Source: Paenibacillus sp. 32O-W
GTDB lineage: Bacteria > Bacillota > Bacilli > Paenibacillales > NBRC-103111
Assembly: GCF_007679495.1 (NCBI RefSeq)
Contig: NZ_VEGP01000023.1
Location: 1-64,000 of the forward strand
Direction of reading: 5' to 3'
DNA: 64,000 bases
Part shown: positions 56,145-64,000 of the stretch, piece by piece
How the letters are laid out: each line of letters starts with the position of its first letter
How positions within the stretch are numbered: position 1 is the first letter of the stretch
The notes under the pieces: model-generated
The model's database searches: none
The model's input: the letters and a program-made list of their open reading frames with translations, nothing else
What the model was told of the DNA's origin: nothing
Position numbers and translations under genes: made by a program

Positions 56145-57398
56145 TTGGACTTATTTGACCTAAATCCAACAACAGACCACCAGCCACTTGCCGAACGTAT
56201 GCGCCCTCAGACGCTTGATGAATATTTTGGTCAGTCCCATATCTTAGCGCCAGGTAAAGTCCTGCGGAAGATTATTGAAACCGACAAAATCACAAGTATG
56301 ATTTTACAGGGTCCTCCAAGTAGCGGTAAGACAAGTCTTGCTTATATTATCTCTCAGTCCACAAAAGCCAATTTCGTACGTTTAAATGCGGTTTCCTTAA
56401 CCGTTGCAGAACTTCGTGAAGCCATAAGTACCGCTAAAGACAATTTAAAAATGTACGGTCAAAAAACCATTGTAATGATAGATGAAATTCACGCTATGAA
56501 AAGTAATGTTCAAATGGCATTGCTTCCACATGTAGAAGACGGGACTATCATTCTGATCGGACTGACCACCGAATCCATTGCTCACGATTTAATTCCGCCG
56601 CTGGTTTCCAGATGCCGTACTTTTACCTTAAAGGCATTAGACCACAATGATTTGAAAGAAATCATTGTTCGTGCGCTGAAAAGCAATAGAGGTTTGGAAA
56701 ACAAATTTGAGATTACGGACGAAGCTTTGGAGTATTTGGCCGATGTGTGTAATGGGGATGTGCGGAGCGCTTTTAATGCACTGGAAATGGCTGCTTACTC
56801 CCTTTACGAAGGAAATCTTATTGAACTACAGCATATTCGTGAGGCATACGATTCCAGAGTGAATTCCATAACAACTACGGATTTTTATGATATTGTATCT
56901 GCTTTTTGCAAATCTTTGCGCGGTTCCCAAACGGATTCGGCTCTTTATTGGCTTGCCCGTATGCTGGACTCTGGTGTAGATCCGTTATACATTGCCCGAA
57001 GACTTGTTGTTCATGCATCAGAAGACGTCGGAATGGCAAATCCAAATGCTTTACAAATAGCGATAGCGGCGCAGCAAGCGGTTGAATTTGTCGGGATGCC
57101 CGAGGGACGTTTAGCGCTTGCTCACGCCACGGTTTACATTACGGAGAGTCCTAAGTCCAATAGTGTTTATAAAGGGCTTGCAAGCGCATTTCAGACGGTT
57201 AGAAATCATCGTGCTTATCCTGTTCCGGAAAACATCAGAGACGGCTCTAGAAGCTATATAAACCCGATTGATAATCCCAACTCCAAAATGCAGTACTTGC
57301 CGCCTGAAATTCAGAACGAAAAGTTTTACTTCCCGCAAAATTCAGGAACCGAATCAAAAATTTATGCTCGATATTACGACAAAGAAAACAGAAAGTAA
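56145..57398 (+). CDS. rarA: Divergent RarA/MgsA-type AAA+ ATPase
   Basis: 417 residues. RarA (MgsA/YrvN) acts at stalled replication forks. The N-terminal LAERMRPQTLDEYFGQSHIL is characteristic. Walker A is GPPSSGKTS (residues 56-64), where GPPGTGKTT is usual. Walker B reads MIDEIHAMKSNVQMALLP, lacking the family's HRFNKxQQD, and sensor 1 is LTTESIAHDLIPPLVSRC rather than GATTENP. The C-terminal tetramerisation part is intact (RRLVVHASEDVGMANP). TTG start 56145. Composition is AT-richer than neighbours (25 of 60 G/C at 56401-56460 against 35 of 60 at 53401-53460 in aspS). It sits in the canonical tcdA-cymR slot, so a transferred replacement is likely. Confidence 0.88.
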   Translation: MDLFDLNPTTDHQPLAERMRPQTLDEYFGQSHILAPGKVLRKIIETDKITSMILQGPPSSGKTSLAYIISQSTKANFVRLNAVSLTVAELREAISTAKDNLKMYGQKTIVMIDEIHAMKSNVQMALLPHVEDGTIILIGLTTESIAHDLIPPLVSRCRTFTLKALDHNDLKEIIVRALKSNRGLENKFEITDEALEYLADVCNGDVRSAFNALEMAAYSLYEGNLIELQHIREAYDSRVNSITTTDFYDIVSAFCKSLRGSQTDSALYWLARMLDSGVDPLYIARRLVVHASEDVGMANPNALQIAIAAQQAVEFVGMPEGRLALAHATVYITESPKSNSVYKGLASAFQTVRNHRAYPVPENIRDGSRSYINPIDNPNSKMQYLPPEIQNEKFYFPQNSGTESKIYARYYDKENRK

Positions 57399-57421
57399 TG
57401 CCTCCTTGCGGGGGCATTTTT
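57399..57421 (+). terminator. Intrinsic terminator after rarA
   Basis: TGCCTCC-TTGC-GGGGGCA followed by TTTTT, directly after the stop codon. Confidence 0.85.
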
Positions 57422-57433
57422 CATTTCCAAGAA

Positions 57434-57723
57434 ACACTGGGCGGTAAACTTGTTCAAGAGGCAATCGAGTTATTAGTCAAAAGTCGTTAATCATAAGGAG
57501 AAATTAAGGGTCTAAAATACAATCGACTTTTAGATCTGAATGAAGTGGTGGGCTATGCCTTGTAAAAGAACCTAATCATTATGTGCAACGACAGCATTTT
57601 CCCGACGCACTCAAAGAGCAGCCATTTTTTATAGCCGACGAACAGGGAATGGAAGAAAAAATGAGGATAAACCAGAAAAACGAAAAAACCGAAAGACATT
57701 CCTTTGAAAAGGATGTATTTTAG
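57434..57723 (+). pseudogene. Decayed coding sequence, two broken reading frames
   Basis: AT-rich sequence with protein-like frames but no intact gene. From 57434 a frame reads TLGGKLVQEAIELLVKSR to a stop at 57488, like the C-terminus of a lost gene. After AAGGAG (57496 region), a frame from about 57503 reads KGLKYNRLLDLNEVVGYA to a stop near 57560. A +1 shift then continues EPNHYVQRQHFPDALKEQ and on to TAG at 57721. The parent family is not recognised. Together with rarA this looks like debris of an acquired segment. Confidence 0.45.
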
Positions 57724-57731
57724 GTTTTTTT
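57696..57731 (+). terminator. Terminator ending the atypical segment
   Basis: ACATTCCTTT / AAAGGATGT hairpin followed by TTTTAGG and seven T. Confidence 0.6.
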
Positions 57732-57753
57732 GCTTTTTTTTGGGCCGGTAACA

Positions 57754-57782
57754 ATGACAATCCGCCCAAGTAAGCTTATAAT
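57754..57782 (+). promoter_or_regulatory. Sigma-A promoter of the antiporter gene
   Basis: ATGACA (57754-57759), 17 bases, perfect TATAAT (57777-57782). It leaves a leader of about 180 bases, which includes GGCGC / GCGCC (about 57814-57834) and ACAAGGCG repeats; no known riboswitch was recognised. Confidence 0.65.
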
Positions 57783-57969
57783 AAAGAGTGGGGCAAAATA
57801 AGGTCGGCGCATCATTCTAAGGGGGAGCCGCGCCTTGTCATACAAACATAGGGAAAACAAGGCGTACATAAAAGTACTTTAACGATGACAATATTTTTGC
57901 CGTTCTTGGTAAACAATCAGGAAAGACCGTTAAACGGGAACGAGATGCTAGCGAGAAGGTGATATTCAT

Positions 57970-59676
57970 TTGTTATCGACAGACAATGCGATTTTACTGG
58001 TTGCCATCCTGTTACTAATAGGGGTCATCACTACCAAATTTTCCGCACGATTCGGGCTGCCTTCGCTGGTTTTGTTCTTTGTCGTCGGAATGGTCATCAA
58101 TAAGTTTATTTACTTTGATAATGCCGCGGTTACTCAGCTATTCGGAGTTCTGGCCCTGATCGTGATCCTGTTCGAGGGAGGGCTCCAAACGAAGTGGAGC
58201 AATATGCGCAGGGTGCTGGTCCCTTCCTTGTCATTGGCCACCTTCGGCGTCTTCTTAACAACGATCGTCTTCGGCGCTTTCGCCATTCTGATTCTCGATT
58301 TGGATTTGATCGAAGGAATGCTGCTTGGAGCTATTGTCGGATCTACGGATGCGGCTGCCGTTTTTGCCGCCCTCGGCACTCGCAACATCAAACAGAAGCT
58401 GTCCTCAACACTGGAGGCAGAGTCGGGCACGAACGATCCGATGGCGGTATTTCTTACCGTATCGCTTATTCAGCTTTATCAATCGCCGGACTCCAATTTC
58501 TGGATTCTGCTGGTCAATTTGTTCTGGCAGATGGGCGTAGGCTTGCTCATGGGGCTGCTGCTGGGGAAGGTTGCCGTTTGGTGCATCAACAAAATTAATT
58601 TGGATTCCTCCGGATTATATCCGGTCTTGTCCGTTGCCTTCGCTATATTTACTTACAGCACGACGGATTTGATCAACGGAAGCGGGCTTCTTGCGGTATA
58701 CGTGATGGGAGTTCTGGTCGGAAATTCGGATTTGACCTACCGCCACTCGATTTTCCGGTTTAATGAAGGCTTCGCCTGGATGATGCAGATATCCATGTTT
58801 ATTCTGATGGGACTTCTTGTCTTTCCGTCGGAGTTGATCGGCATTGCATGGCAGGGCTTGGCCTTATCCGCTCTATTGATGTTCGTAGCGAGACCGGTCG
58901 GTGTTTTCCTCAGCATGATATTCATGAAGTTCTCCTTTAAGGAAAAAATATTGATTTCCTGGTGCGGACTCCGGGGAGCGGTGCCGATTGTACTGGCGAC
59001 TTATCCGCTGCTGGCCGGGATGGAAAACGGGTATTTATATTTTAATATGGTATTCTTCATCGTATTGACCTCCGCTCTTATCCAGGGCTGGACCATTACT
59101 CCCTTGGCCAATTGGCTCGGCCTGACGGGAGACAAGAAGCCGACTGCCCCCCACAGCTTGGAACTGGTCTCGATCGGTAAGACGAATACGGAAATTATCG
59201 AGGTGCAAATCGAAGACCAGGCGAATGTCGTCGGTTCGGAAATCCGGAACCTGGCCCTGCCGGAGGATACTTTGATAACGGCGGTGATCCGCGGGGAGAA
59301 GATGATCACTCCAAGGGGAACTACCCGGTTATGCGGAGGAGATATACTATACGTACTGGTGTCCAAGGCTAAAACAGAAGATGTCAAAAATCTGTTTATC
59401 GCCATGAAGCCCGGGGAAGAGGATGATTTTGCGGAACCGGAAGGAGAACGTCCTTCAAGGAAAGCGGACGAAAGCGAGGCCGGAGGCAGTAAGGGGACTC
59501 ATTCGGCATCGGAGGCTTCTCCTTCTCCAGACGGGACCGCCCCGGAAGATCGACAAGAAGAAAGCGGGGGGCCTGAGTGGAAGGCAGAGATTTCGGGTCA
59601 GACGGAATCCGGGACCCCGCCTAATCATTCGAAACACCACGAGCAACGCGAACAAAACGGAAACAAGGAGAAATAA
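57970..59676 (+). CDS. NhaP2/CvrA-type potassium (sodium)/proton antiporter
   Basis: 568 residues, CPA1 family with about 12-13 helices (residues 5-395). Motifs: LFEGGLQTKW, GAIVGSTDAAAVFAALG, LEAESGTNDPMAVFL (ion-binding Asp), WCGLRGAVPIVLAT. A cytoplasmic TrkA_C (RCK_C) domain (about 400-480, VVGSEIRNLALPEDTLI) should gate it through a ligand such as cyclic di-AMP, known for related Firmicute transporters. The last ~85 residues are a disordered acidic/Ser/Pro/Gly tail not usual for the family. TTG start with AGAAGGTG upstream. Confidence 0.92.
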   Translation: MLSTDNAILLVAILLLIGVITTKFSARFGLPSLVLFFVVGMVINKFIYFDNAAVTQLFGVLALIVILFEGGLQTKWSNMRRVLVPSLSLATFGVFLTTIVFGAFAILILDLDLIEGMLLGAIVGSTDAAAVFAALGTRNIKQKLSSTLEAESGTNDPMAVFLTVSLIQLYQSPDSNFWILLVNLFWQMGVGLLMGLLLGKVAVWCINKINLDSSGLYPVLSVAFAIFTYSTTDLINGSGLLAVYVMGVLVGNSDLTYRHSIFRFNEGFAWMMQISMFILMGLLVFPSELIGIAWQGLALSALLMFVARPVGVFLSMIFMKFSFKEKILISWCGLRGAVPIVLATYPLLAGMENGYLYFNMVFFIVLTSALIQGWTITPLANWLGLTGDKKPTAPHSLELVSIGKTNTEIIEVQIEDQANVVGSEIRNLALPEDTLITAVIRGEKMITPRGTTRLCGGDILYVLVSKAKTEDVKNLFIAMKPGEEDDFAEPEGERPSRKADESEAGGSKGTHSASEASPSPDGTAPEDRQEESGGPEWKAEISGQTESGTPPNHSKHHEQREQNGNKEK

Positions 59677-59684
59677 GTTCAATA

Positions 59685-59729
59685 AAAAAAGCAGCGGAAA
59701 CGGTGAAGCACCGAATCCGCTGCTTTTTG
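59685..59729. terminator. Bidirectional terminator antiporter/mnmA
   Basis: AAAAAAAGCAGCGGA / TCCGCTGCTTTTT with a 17-base inner segment that forms its own small stem (CGGTG / CACCG). Confidence 0.9.
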
Positions 59730-59730
59730 T

Positions 59731-59820
59731 TTAAGAAGGTATAAGTTTCACCTTATACCTTCTTAATATTTCACCGGTAAACGCACCTGTCCAAAGGGCG
59801 GCGATAGCCTTTTATCCTTG
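59731..59820 (+). repeat. Interspersed two-hairpin repeat, copy 4
   Basis: 90 bp. Hairpin 1 is a perfect 15-bp palindrome TTAAGAAGGTATAAG / CTTATACCTTCTTAA; compared with copy 1, an A-T pair is replaced by G-C (AGTATAAG/CTTATACT to GGTATAAG/CTTATACC), a compensatory change. Hairpin 2 is CCTGTCC-AAA-GGGCGG. It starts about one base after the terminator TTTTTGT. Confidence 0.88.
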
Positions 59821-59846
59821 TCTGGCATAAAATCAGGCCATCAGCC

Positions 59847-61290
<1,444 letters not shown>

Positions 61291-61710
61291 TTGAAGATCT
61301 CGACTAAAGGACGCTACGGGCTGACTATTATGATGGAATTGGCCAATCGTTACGGTGAAGGCCCCACTTCCTTAAAAAGCATTGCAGAGAAGCATCAATT
61401 ATCGGAGCATTATTTGGAACAACTGATAGCTCCCCTGCGCAACGCCGGTCTGGTTAAGAGCGTACGCGGAGCTTACGGCGGTTATATCTTATCCAAGCCT
61501 GCCGAGGAGATTACTTCGGGAGACATTATTCGTGTTCTTGAAGGCCCGATCAGTCCCGTTGATTTCACCGAGGAAGACGATCCGGCCAAGCGAGACCTAT
61601 GGATTCGCATCCGTGACAGTATTGCGGAGGTATTGGATTCCACTACCTTGGCATCCCTGATAACTTTTAAAGACGAGGGCAGGAGCGACAGCTATATGTT
61701 CTACATTTAG
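61291..61710 (+). CDS. cymR: Rrf2-family regulator CymR
   Basis: 139 residues. Winged helix at the N-terminus (MKISTKGRYGLTIMMELA; recognition helix SEHYLEQLIAPLR; wing VRGAYGGYIL). It contains no cysteine, so it is not an Fe-S IscR; this fits CymR, the cysteine-metabolism repressor that works with CysK in Bacillus. TTG 61291 follows GAGGTG. Its position before the cysteine desulfurase is conserved. Confidence 0.93.
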   Translation: MKISTKGRYGLTIMMELANRYGEGPTSLKSIAEKHQLSEHYLEQLIAPLRNAGLVKSVRGAYGGYILSKPAEEITSGDIIRVLEGPISPVDFTEEDDPAKRDLWIRIRDSIAEVLDSTTLASLITFKDEGRSDSYMFYI

Positions 61711-61897
61711 TGCCTTGCCGTCGACTGCCGATGTTTGGCCCGGCGGTCCATGAGATTTGCCCGAATCCGGTGTTATAACATACTCCTTGGCCTCTTCATC
61801 CAACATTTGGATAGCTGCTCCCCGGCTCCGAGCCTGGCAGCGCCCCGTATTCCACATGACTCGCAGAGAGAACACATCCCATGTTTAGGAGAAGACG

Positions 61898-63049
61898 ATG
61901 AAACGTATTTATCTCGATCATGCAGCCACGACCCCCTTGCATCCCGAAGTGCTGGAAGCTATGATGCCATATTTGACGGATATATTCGGGAATGCCTCCA
62001 GTGTCCACTCCTTCGGGCGTGAAGCCCATTGGGCCTTGAACGATGCGAGAGAAAGGATCGCTTCGATGCTAGGCTGTGAAGCCAACCAATGGATATGGAC
62101 GAGCGGAGGGACAGAGAGCGATAATTTGGCTGTCCTCGGCACTGTAGCAGCCGCGAAGGGCAAGCGTCATATCATCTCGAGCGAGATAGAGCATCATGCC
62201 GTACTTCATGCCTGCCGGCATTTGGAACAGCATGGCTGCGAAGTGACCTACCTTCCGGTTGATGCAACGGGAAGAGTGCGCGTGGAGGACGTTGAACGTT
62301 CGATAAGACCCGACACCGCATTGATCAGTGTCATGTACGGAAATAACGAGGTGGGTACGCTGCAGCCGATCCGCGAGATTGGCGAAATAGCCCGGCAGCA
62401 TGGAATAGTGTTCCATACCGATGCCGTCCAGGCGCTCGGACTGGAAAAGCTTAATCTTTCGGAGCTTCCCGTAGATTTGGTCAGCTTCTCCGCACACAAA
62501 ATCGAAGGCCCCAAAGGCATCGGAGGATTATACTGTTCTCCCCGAGTGCGGCTCGCTCCCCAATCCTATGGAGGGCTGCAGGAACGTAAACGCCGCGCGG
62601 GAACCGAAAATGTTGCGGGAGCTGTCGGCTTCGCCGCAGCGGCAGTCAGAGCCGTCTCGGCCCTGGAGCAGAAGCAGGCGCAGATGACGGCATTCCGCCG
62701 AACAATGATCGAAGGCTTGACCAGAGAACTTGGTTCCGATGGCTTTATCGTTAATGGCCATCCGAACTTGACACTGCCTCATATTCTCAATGTCAGTTTC
62801 CCGGGAGTTTCGACCGAAACCCTTCTAATGAACCTCGATTTGGAAGGGATCGCTGCGGCCAGCGGTTCCGCCTGCAATTCGGGAGCTCTGGAGATCTCCC
62901 ATGTCCTGCAAGCGATGAAGCTTCCCTCTCCGGTTACCCAATCGGCAGTTCGTTTCAGCTTCGGGCCCGGCAACACAATCGAAGACATCGAACGGGCCGC
63001 CTCCATAACTGCAACCATCGTTAACAGAATCCGTAATAATAACAGTTAG
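61898..63049 (+). CDS. iscS: Cysteine desulfurase (YrvO/IscS-type)
   Basis: 383 residues, PLP class V. Starts MKRIYLDHAATTPLHPEVL; the PLP lysine is in SFSAHKIEGPKG near residue 204, and the catalytic Cys is in ASGSACNSGALE near 325. In B. subtilis the homologue YrvO delivers sulfur to MnmA, whose gene is close by. AGGAGAAG lies before ATG 61898. The 187-base gap from cymR shows no clear terminator. Confidence 0.95.
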   Translation: MKRIYLDHAATTPLHPEVLEAMMPYLTDIFGNASSVHSFGREAHWALNDARERIASMLGCEANQWIWTSGGTESDNLAVLGTVAAAKGKRHIISSEIEHHAVLHACRHLEQHGCEVTYLPVDATGRVRVEDVERSIRPDTALISVMYGNNEVGTLQPIREIGEIARQHGIVFHTDAVQALGLEKLNLSELPVDLVSFSAHKIEGPKGIGGLYCSPRVRLAPQSYGGLQERKRRAGTENVAGAVGFAAAAVRAVSALEQKQAQMTAFRRTMIEGLTRELGSDGFIVNGHPNLTLPHILNVSFPGVSTETLLMNLDLEGIAAASGSACNSGALEISHVLQAMKLPSPVTQSAVRFSFGPGNTIEDIERAASITATIVNRIRNNNS

Positions 63050-63065
63050 CCTTGAACCTGACATA

Positions 63066-63093
63066 CGTCCCAAGGTCGGCCTTCAGCCGTTTA
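63066..63093 (+). repeat. Partial fifth copy of the interspersed repeat
   Basis: The segment CGTCCCAAGGTCGG...CAGCCGTTTA resembles the second-hairpin half of copy 3 (TGTCCAAAGGTCGG...CAGCCGTTTA). The first hairpin is missing. It follows iscS with no terminator in front, so it is either a decayed copy or chance similarity. Confidence 0.45.
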
Positions 63094-63257
63094 GAGTGAT
63101 GATTGAAGCACCGCCTTGGGGCAGCTCTATACCCGGGTTTGTCCTCTTTTTGCACGGTCAGAATAAGCATGGCCCAATTGACAAACAATTTTGTAAGGAC
63201 ATGCAGCCTTATTATTGAATTTGGCAATTTGATCGGTCGAAAGGAGAGACAAGTCTT

Positions 63258-63773
63258 TTGCGCAGAGCTAAAGATATGCTGGGACTGCCCGTTATTGATG
63301 TGCGGACCGGAAAACAGCTTGGATCCGTTAAGGATTTATGGATCGATTCCGAATGGCAGGTGCAGGCGATCCTGCTCGATAACAAGTCCTGGTTCTCGAG
63401 CCCAAGGTTCATCTTATGGGAAGATATCAACTCTTTCGGGGAAGACGCCGTTACCGTGACTGATGAAGCTGTGATCCGCTCGGAGGAGGACATCACCGGA
63501 GCATGGGTTCTGCTCACGGGATCGGGGCAAATTATGGGCTTGCCTCTTCTGACGGTTAACGGGCAGCAATTGGGACGGGTGGAGGATGTTTATTTTTCTC
63601 AAAATATGGATAAAAGAATAATAGGATTTGAATTATCGGAAGGCTTCCTGGCCGATGTCAAGGACGGCCGCAAATGGCTGCCCGCTCCTGAGCAAGCAAA
63701 GATGGGACAAGATGTTATCATGGTCCCTGTAAGCTGTAAAGATTCGTTGGAAGATATTTTATACGAGGAATAG
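63258..63773 (+). CDS. PRC-barrel domain protein (YrrD-like)
   Basis: 171 residues with two PRC-barrel repeats (about 1-75 and 90-168). The first reads DMLGLPVIDVRTGKQLGSVKDLWID and the second IMGLPLLTVNGQQLGRVEDVYF. PRC barrels bind RNA-processing or photosynthetic partners; the function of YrrD-type proteins is unknown. TTG 63258 follows AAAGGAGAG. B. subtilis yrrD lies in the same iscS-mnmA neighbourhood. Confidence 0.85.
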   Translation: MRRAKDMLGLPVIDVRTGKQLGSVKDLWIDSEWQVQAILLDNKSWFSSPRFILWEDINSFGEDAVTVTDEAVIRSEEDITGAWVLLTGSGQIMGLPLLTVNGQQLGRVEDVYFSQNMDKRIIGFELSEGFLADVKDGRKWLPAPEQAKMGQDVIMVPVSCKDSLEDILYEE

Positions 63774-63783
63774 GGTGAAAGAG

Positions 63784-63984
63784 ATGCTGCGATGTCCTAA
63801 TTGCAACTCCAAGGATATAGGGAAAATCGGTTCGCACCAGTTCTATTGCTGGGGCTGCTTCATTGAGCTGACGGTGAATGGAGACAAGATGTCCGTATAT
63901 CAGGTGGAAGAAGACGGTACACTTAGTTCTTTGGATGATTTGTTTTTTGAAGAGCCTGCTCCGCAAGAAATTCATGCTAATTAA
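63784..63984 (+). CDS. Small zinc-ribbon protein
   Basis: 66 residues from ATG 63784 (an in-frame GTG at 63775 is also possible and closer to GAGG). Two Cys pairs, CPNC and CWGC, 17 residues apart, form a zinc ribbon, followed by an acidic tail. Function unknown; 10 bases after the PRC-barrel gene, so likely cotranscribed. Confidence 0.8.
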   Translation: MLRCPNCNSKDIGKIGSHQFYCWGCFIELTVNGDKMSVYQVEEDGTLSSLDDLFFEEPAPQEIHAN

Positions 63985-64000
63985 TTTTGTTTGCTGAGCC

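Noticed and set aside
57783-57969. Possible cyclic di-AMP riboswitch before the antiporter
   Set aside because: The conserved motifs of that class are not found; only generic hairpins are visible.

Overview
The window is chromosomal DNA from a low-to-moderate GC, endospore-forming Gram-positive bacterium of the Paenibacillus/Bacillales type. Evidence includes the sporulation genes spo0B, a safA-like gene, bofC, spoVB and a SpoIID-domain gene; an L27 with the cleavable Firmicute N-terminal extension next to its Prp protease; a T-box before hisS-aspS; and gene order that largely follows the Bacillus subtilis rplU to iscS (yrvO) segment. A free-standing ruvC, a split secD/secF and many TTG/GTG starts favour Paenibacillaceae over Bacillus.

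Layout. 1-76 is the 3' end (domains V-VI) of a group II intron. 379-4481 holds a HAD hydrolase, rplU-prp-rpmA and spo0B-obg. 4495-10754 holds a structured non-coding stretch, pheB, hom-thrC-thrB and pheA-ilvE. 11003-13986 has a repeat-rich SafA-like spore protein and bofC. 14318-16919 is ruvC-ruvA-ruvB with a DCC-family redox protein, behind a candidate LexA box. 17164-21914 is a SpoIID-like protein followed by queA-tgt-yajC. 22079-31400 carries membrane genes (PAP2, TIGR04086, ArsB/NhaD, DUF421, spoVB), comN, secD-secF and a CDF-like protein. recJ-apt follows (31418-34369). 34484-43494 interrupts the usual apt-relA order with a diheme cytochrome, a two-component system plus ABC transporter, a uracil permease and a ThuA-domain protein. 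43919-48661 is relA-dtd-(small ORF)-hemZ. 48704-55476 is an FAD oxidoreductase, then T-box-hisS-aspS-tcdA. 55739-57750 is an AT-richer segment with a divergent rarA, a run of hairpins and decayed coding sequence. The rest is a NhaP2-type antiporter, mnmA (minus strand), cymR, iscS, a PRC-barrel gene and a zinc-ribbon gene.

How it fits together. Ribosome assembly and translation genes (rplU, rpmA, prp, obg, hisS, aspS, dtd), tRNA modification (queA, tgt, tcdA, mnmA with its sulfur donor IscS), aspartate-family and aromatic amino acid synthesis, Holliday-junction processing, protein export (yajC, secD, secF, comN) and stringent response (relA) form the conserved backbone.

Most notable are: (i) a family of about 90-95 bp two-hairpin repeats, four full copies, each sitting within a few bases of the T-run of an intrinsic terminator on the same strand; (ii) the divergent rarA in its canonical slot within a compositionally foreign block that begins exactly at the end of one of those repeats; (iii) a stem that would hide the bofC ribosome binding site; and (iv) a perfect inverted repeat before the ABC genes of the two-component module. 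All calls come from reading the sequence only; no database search was run.
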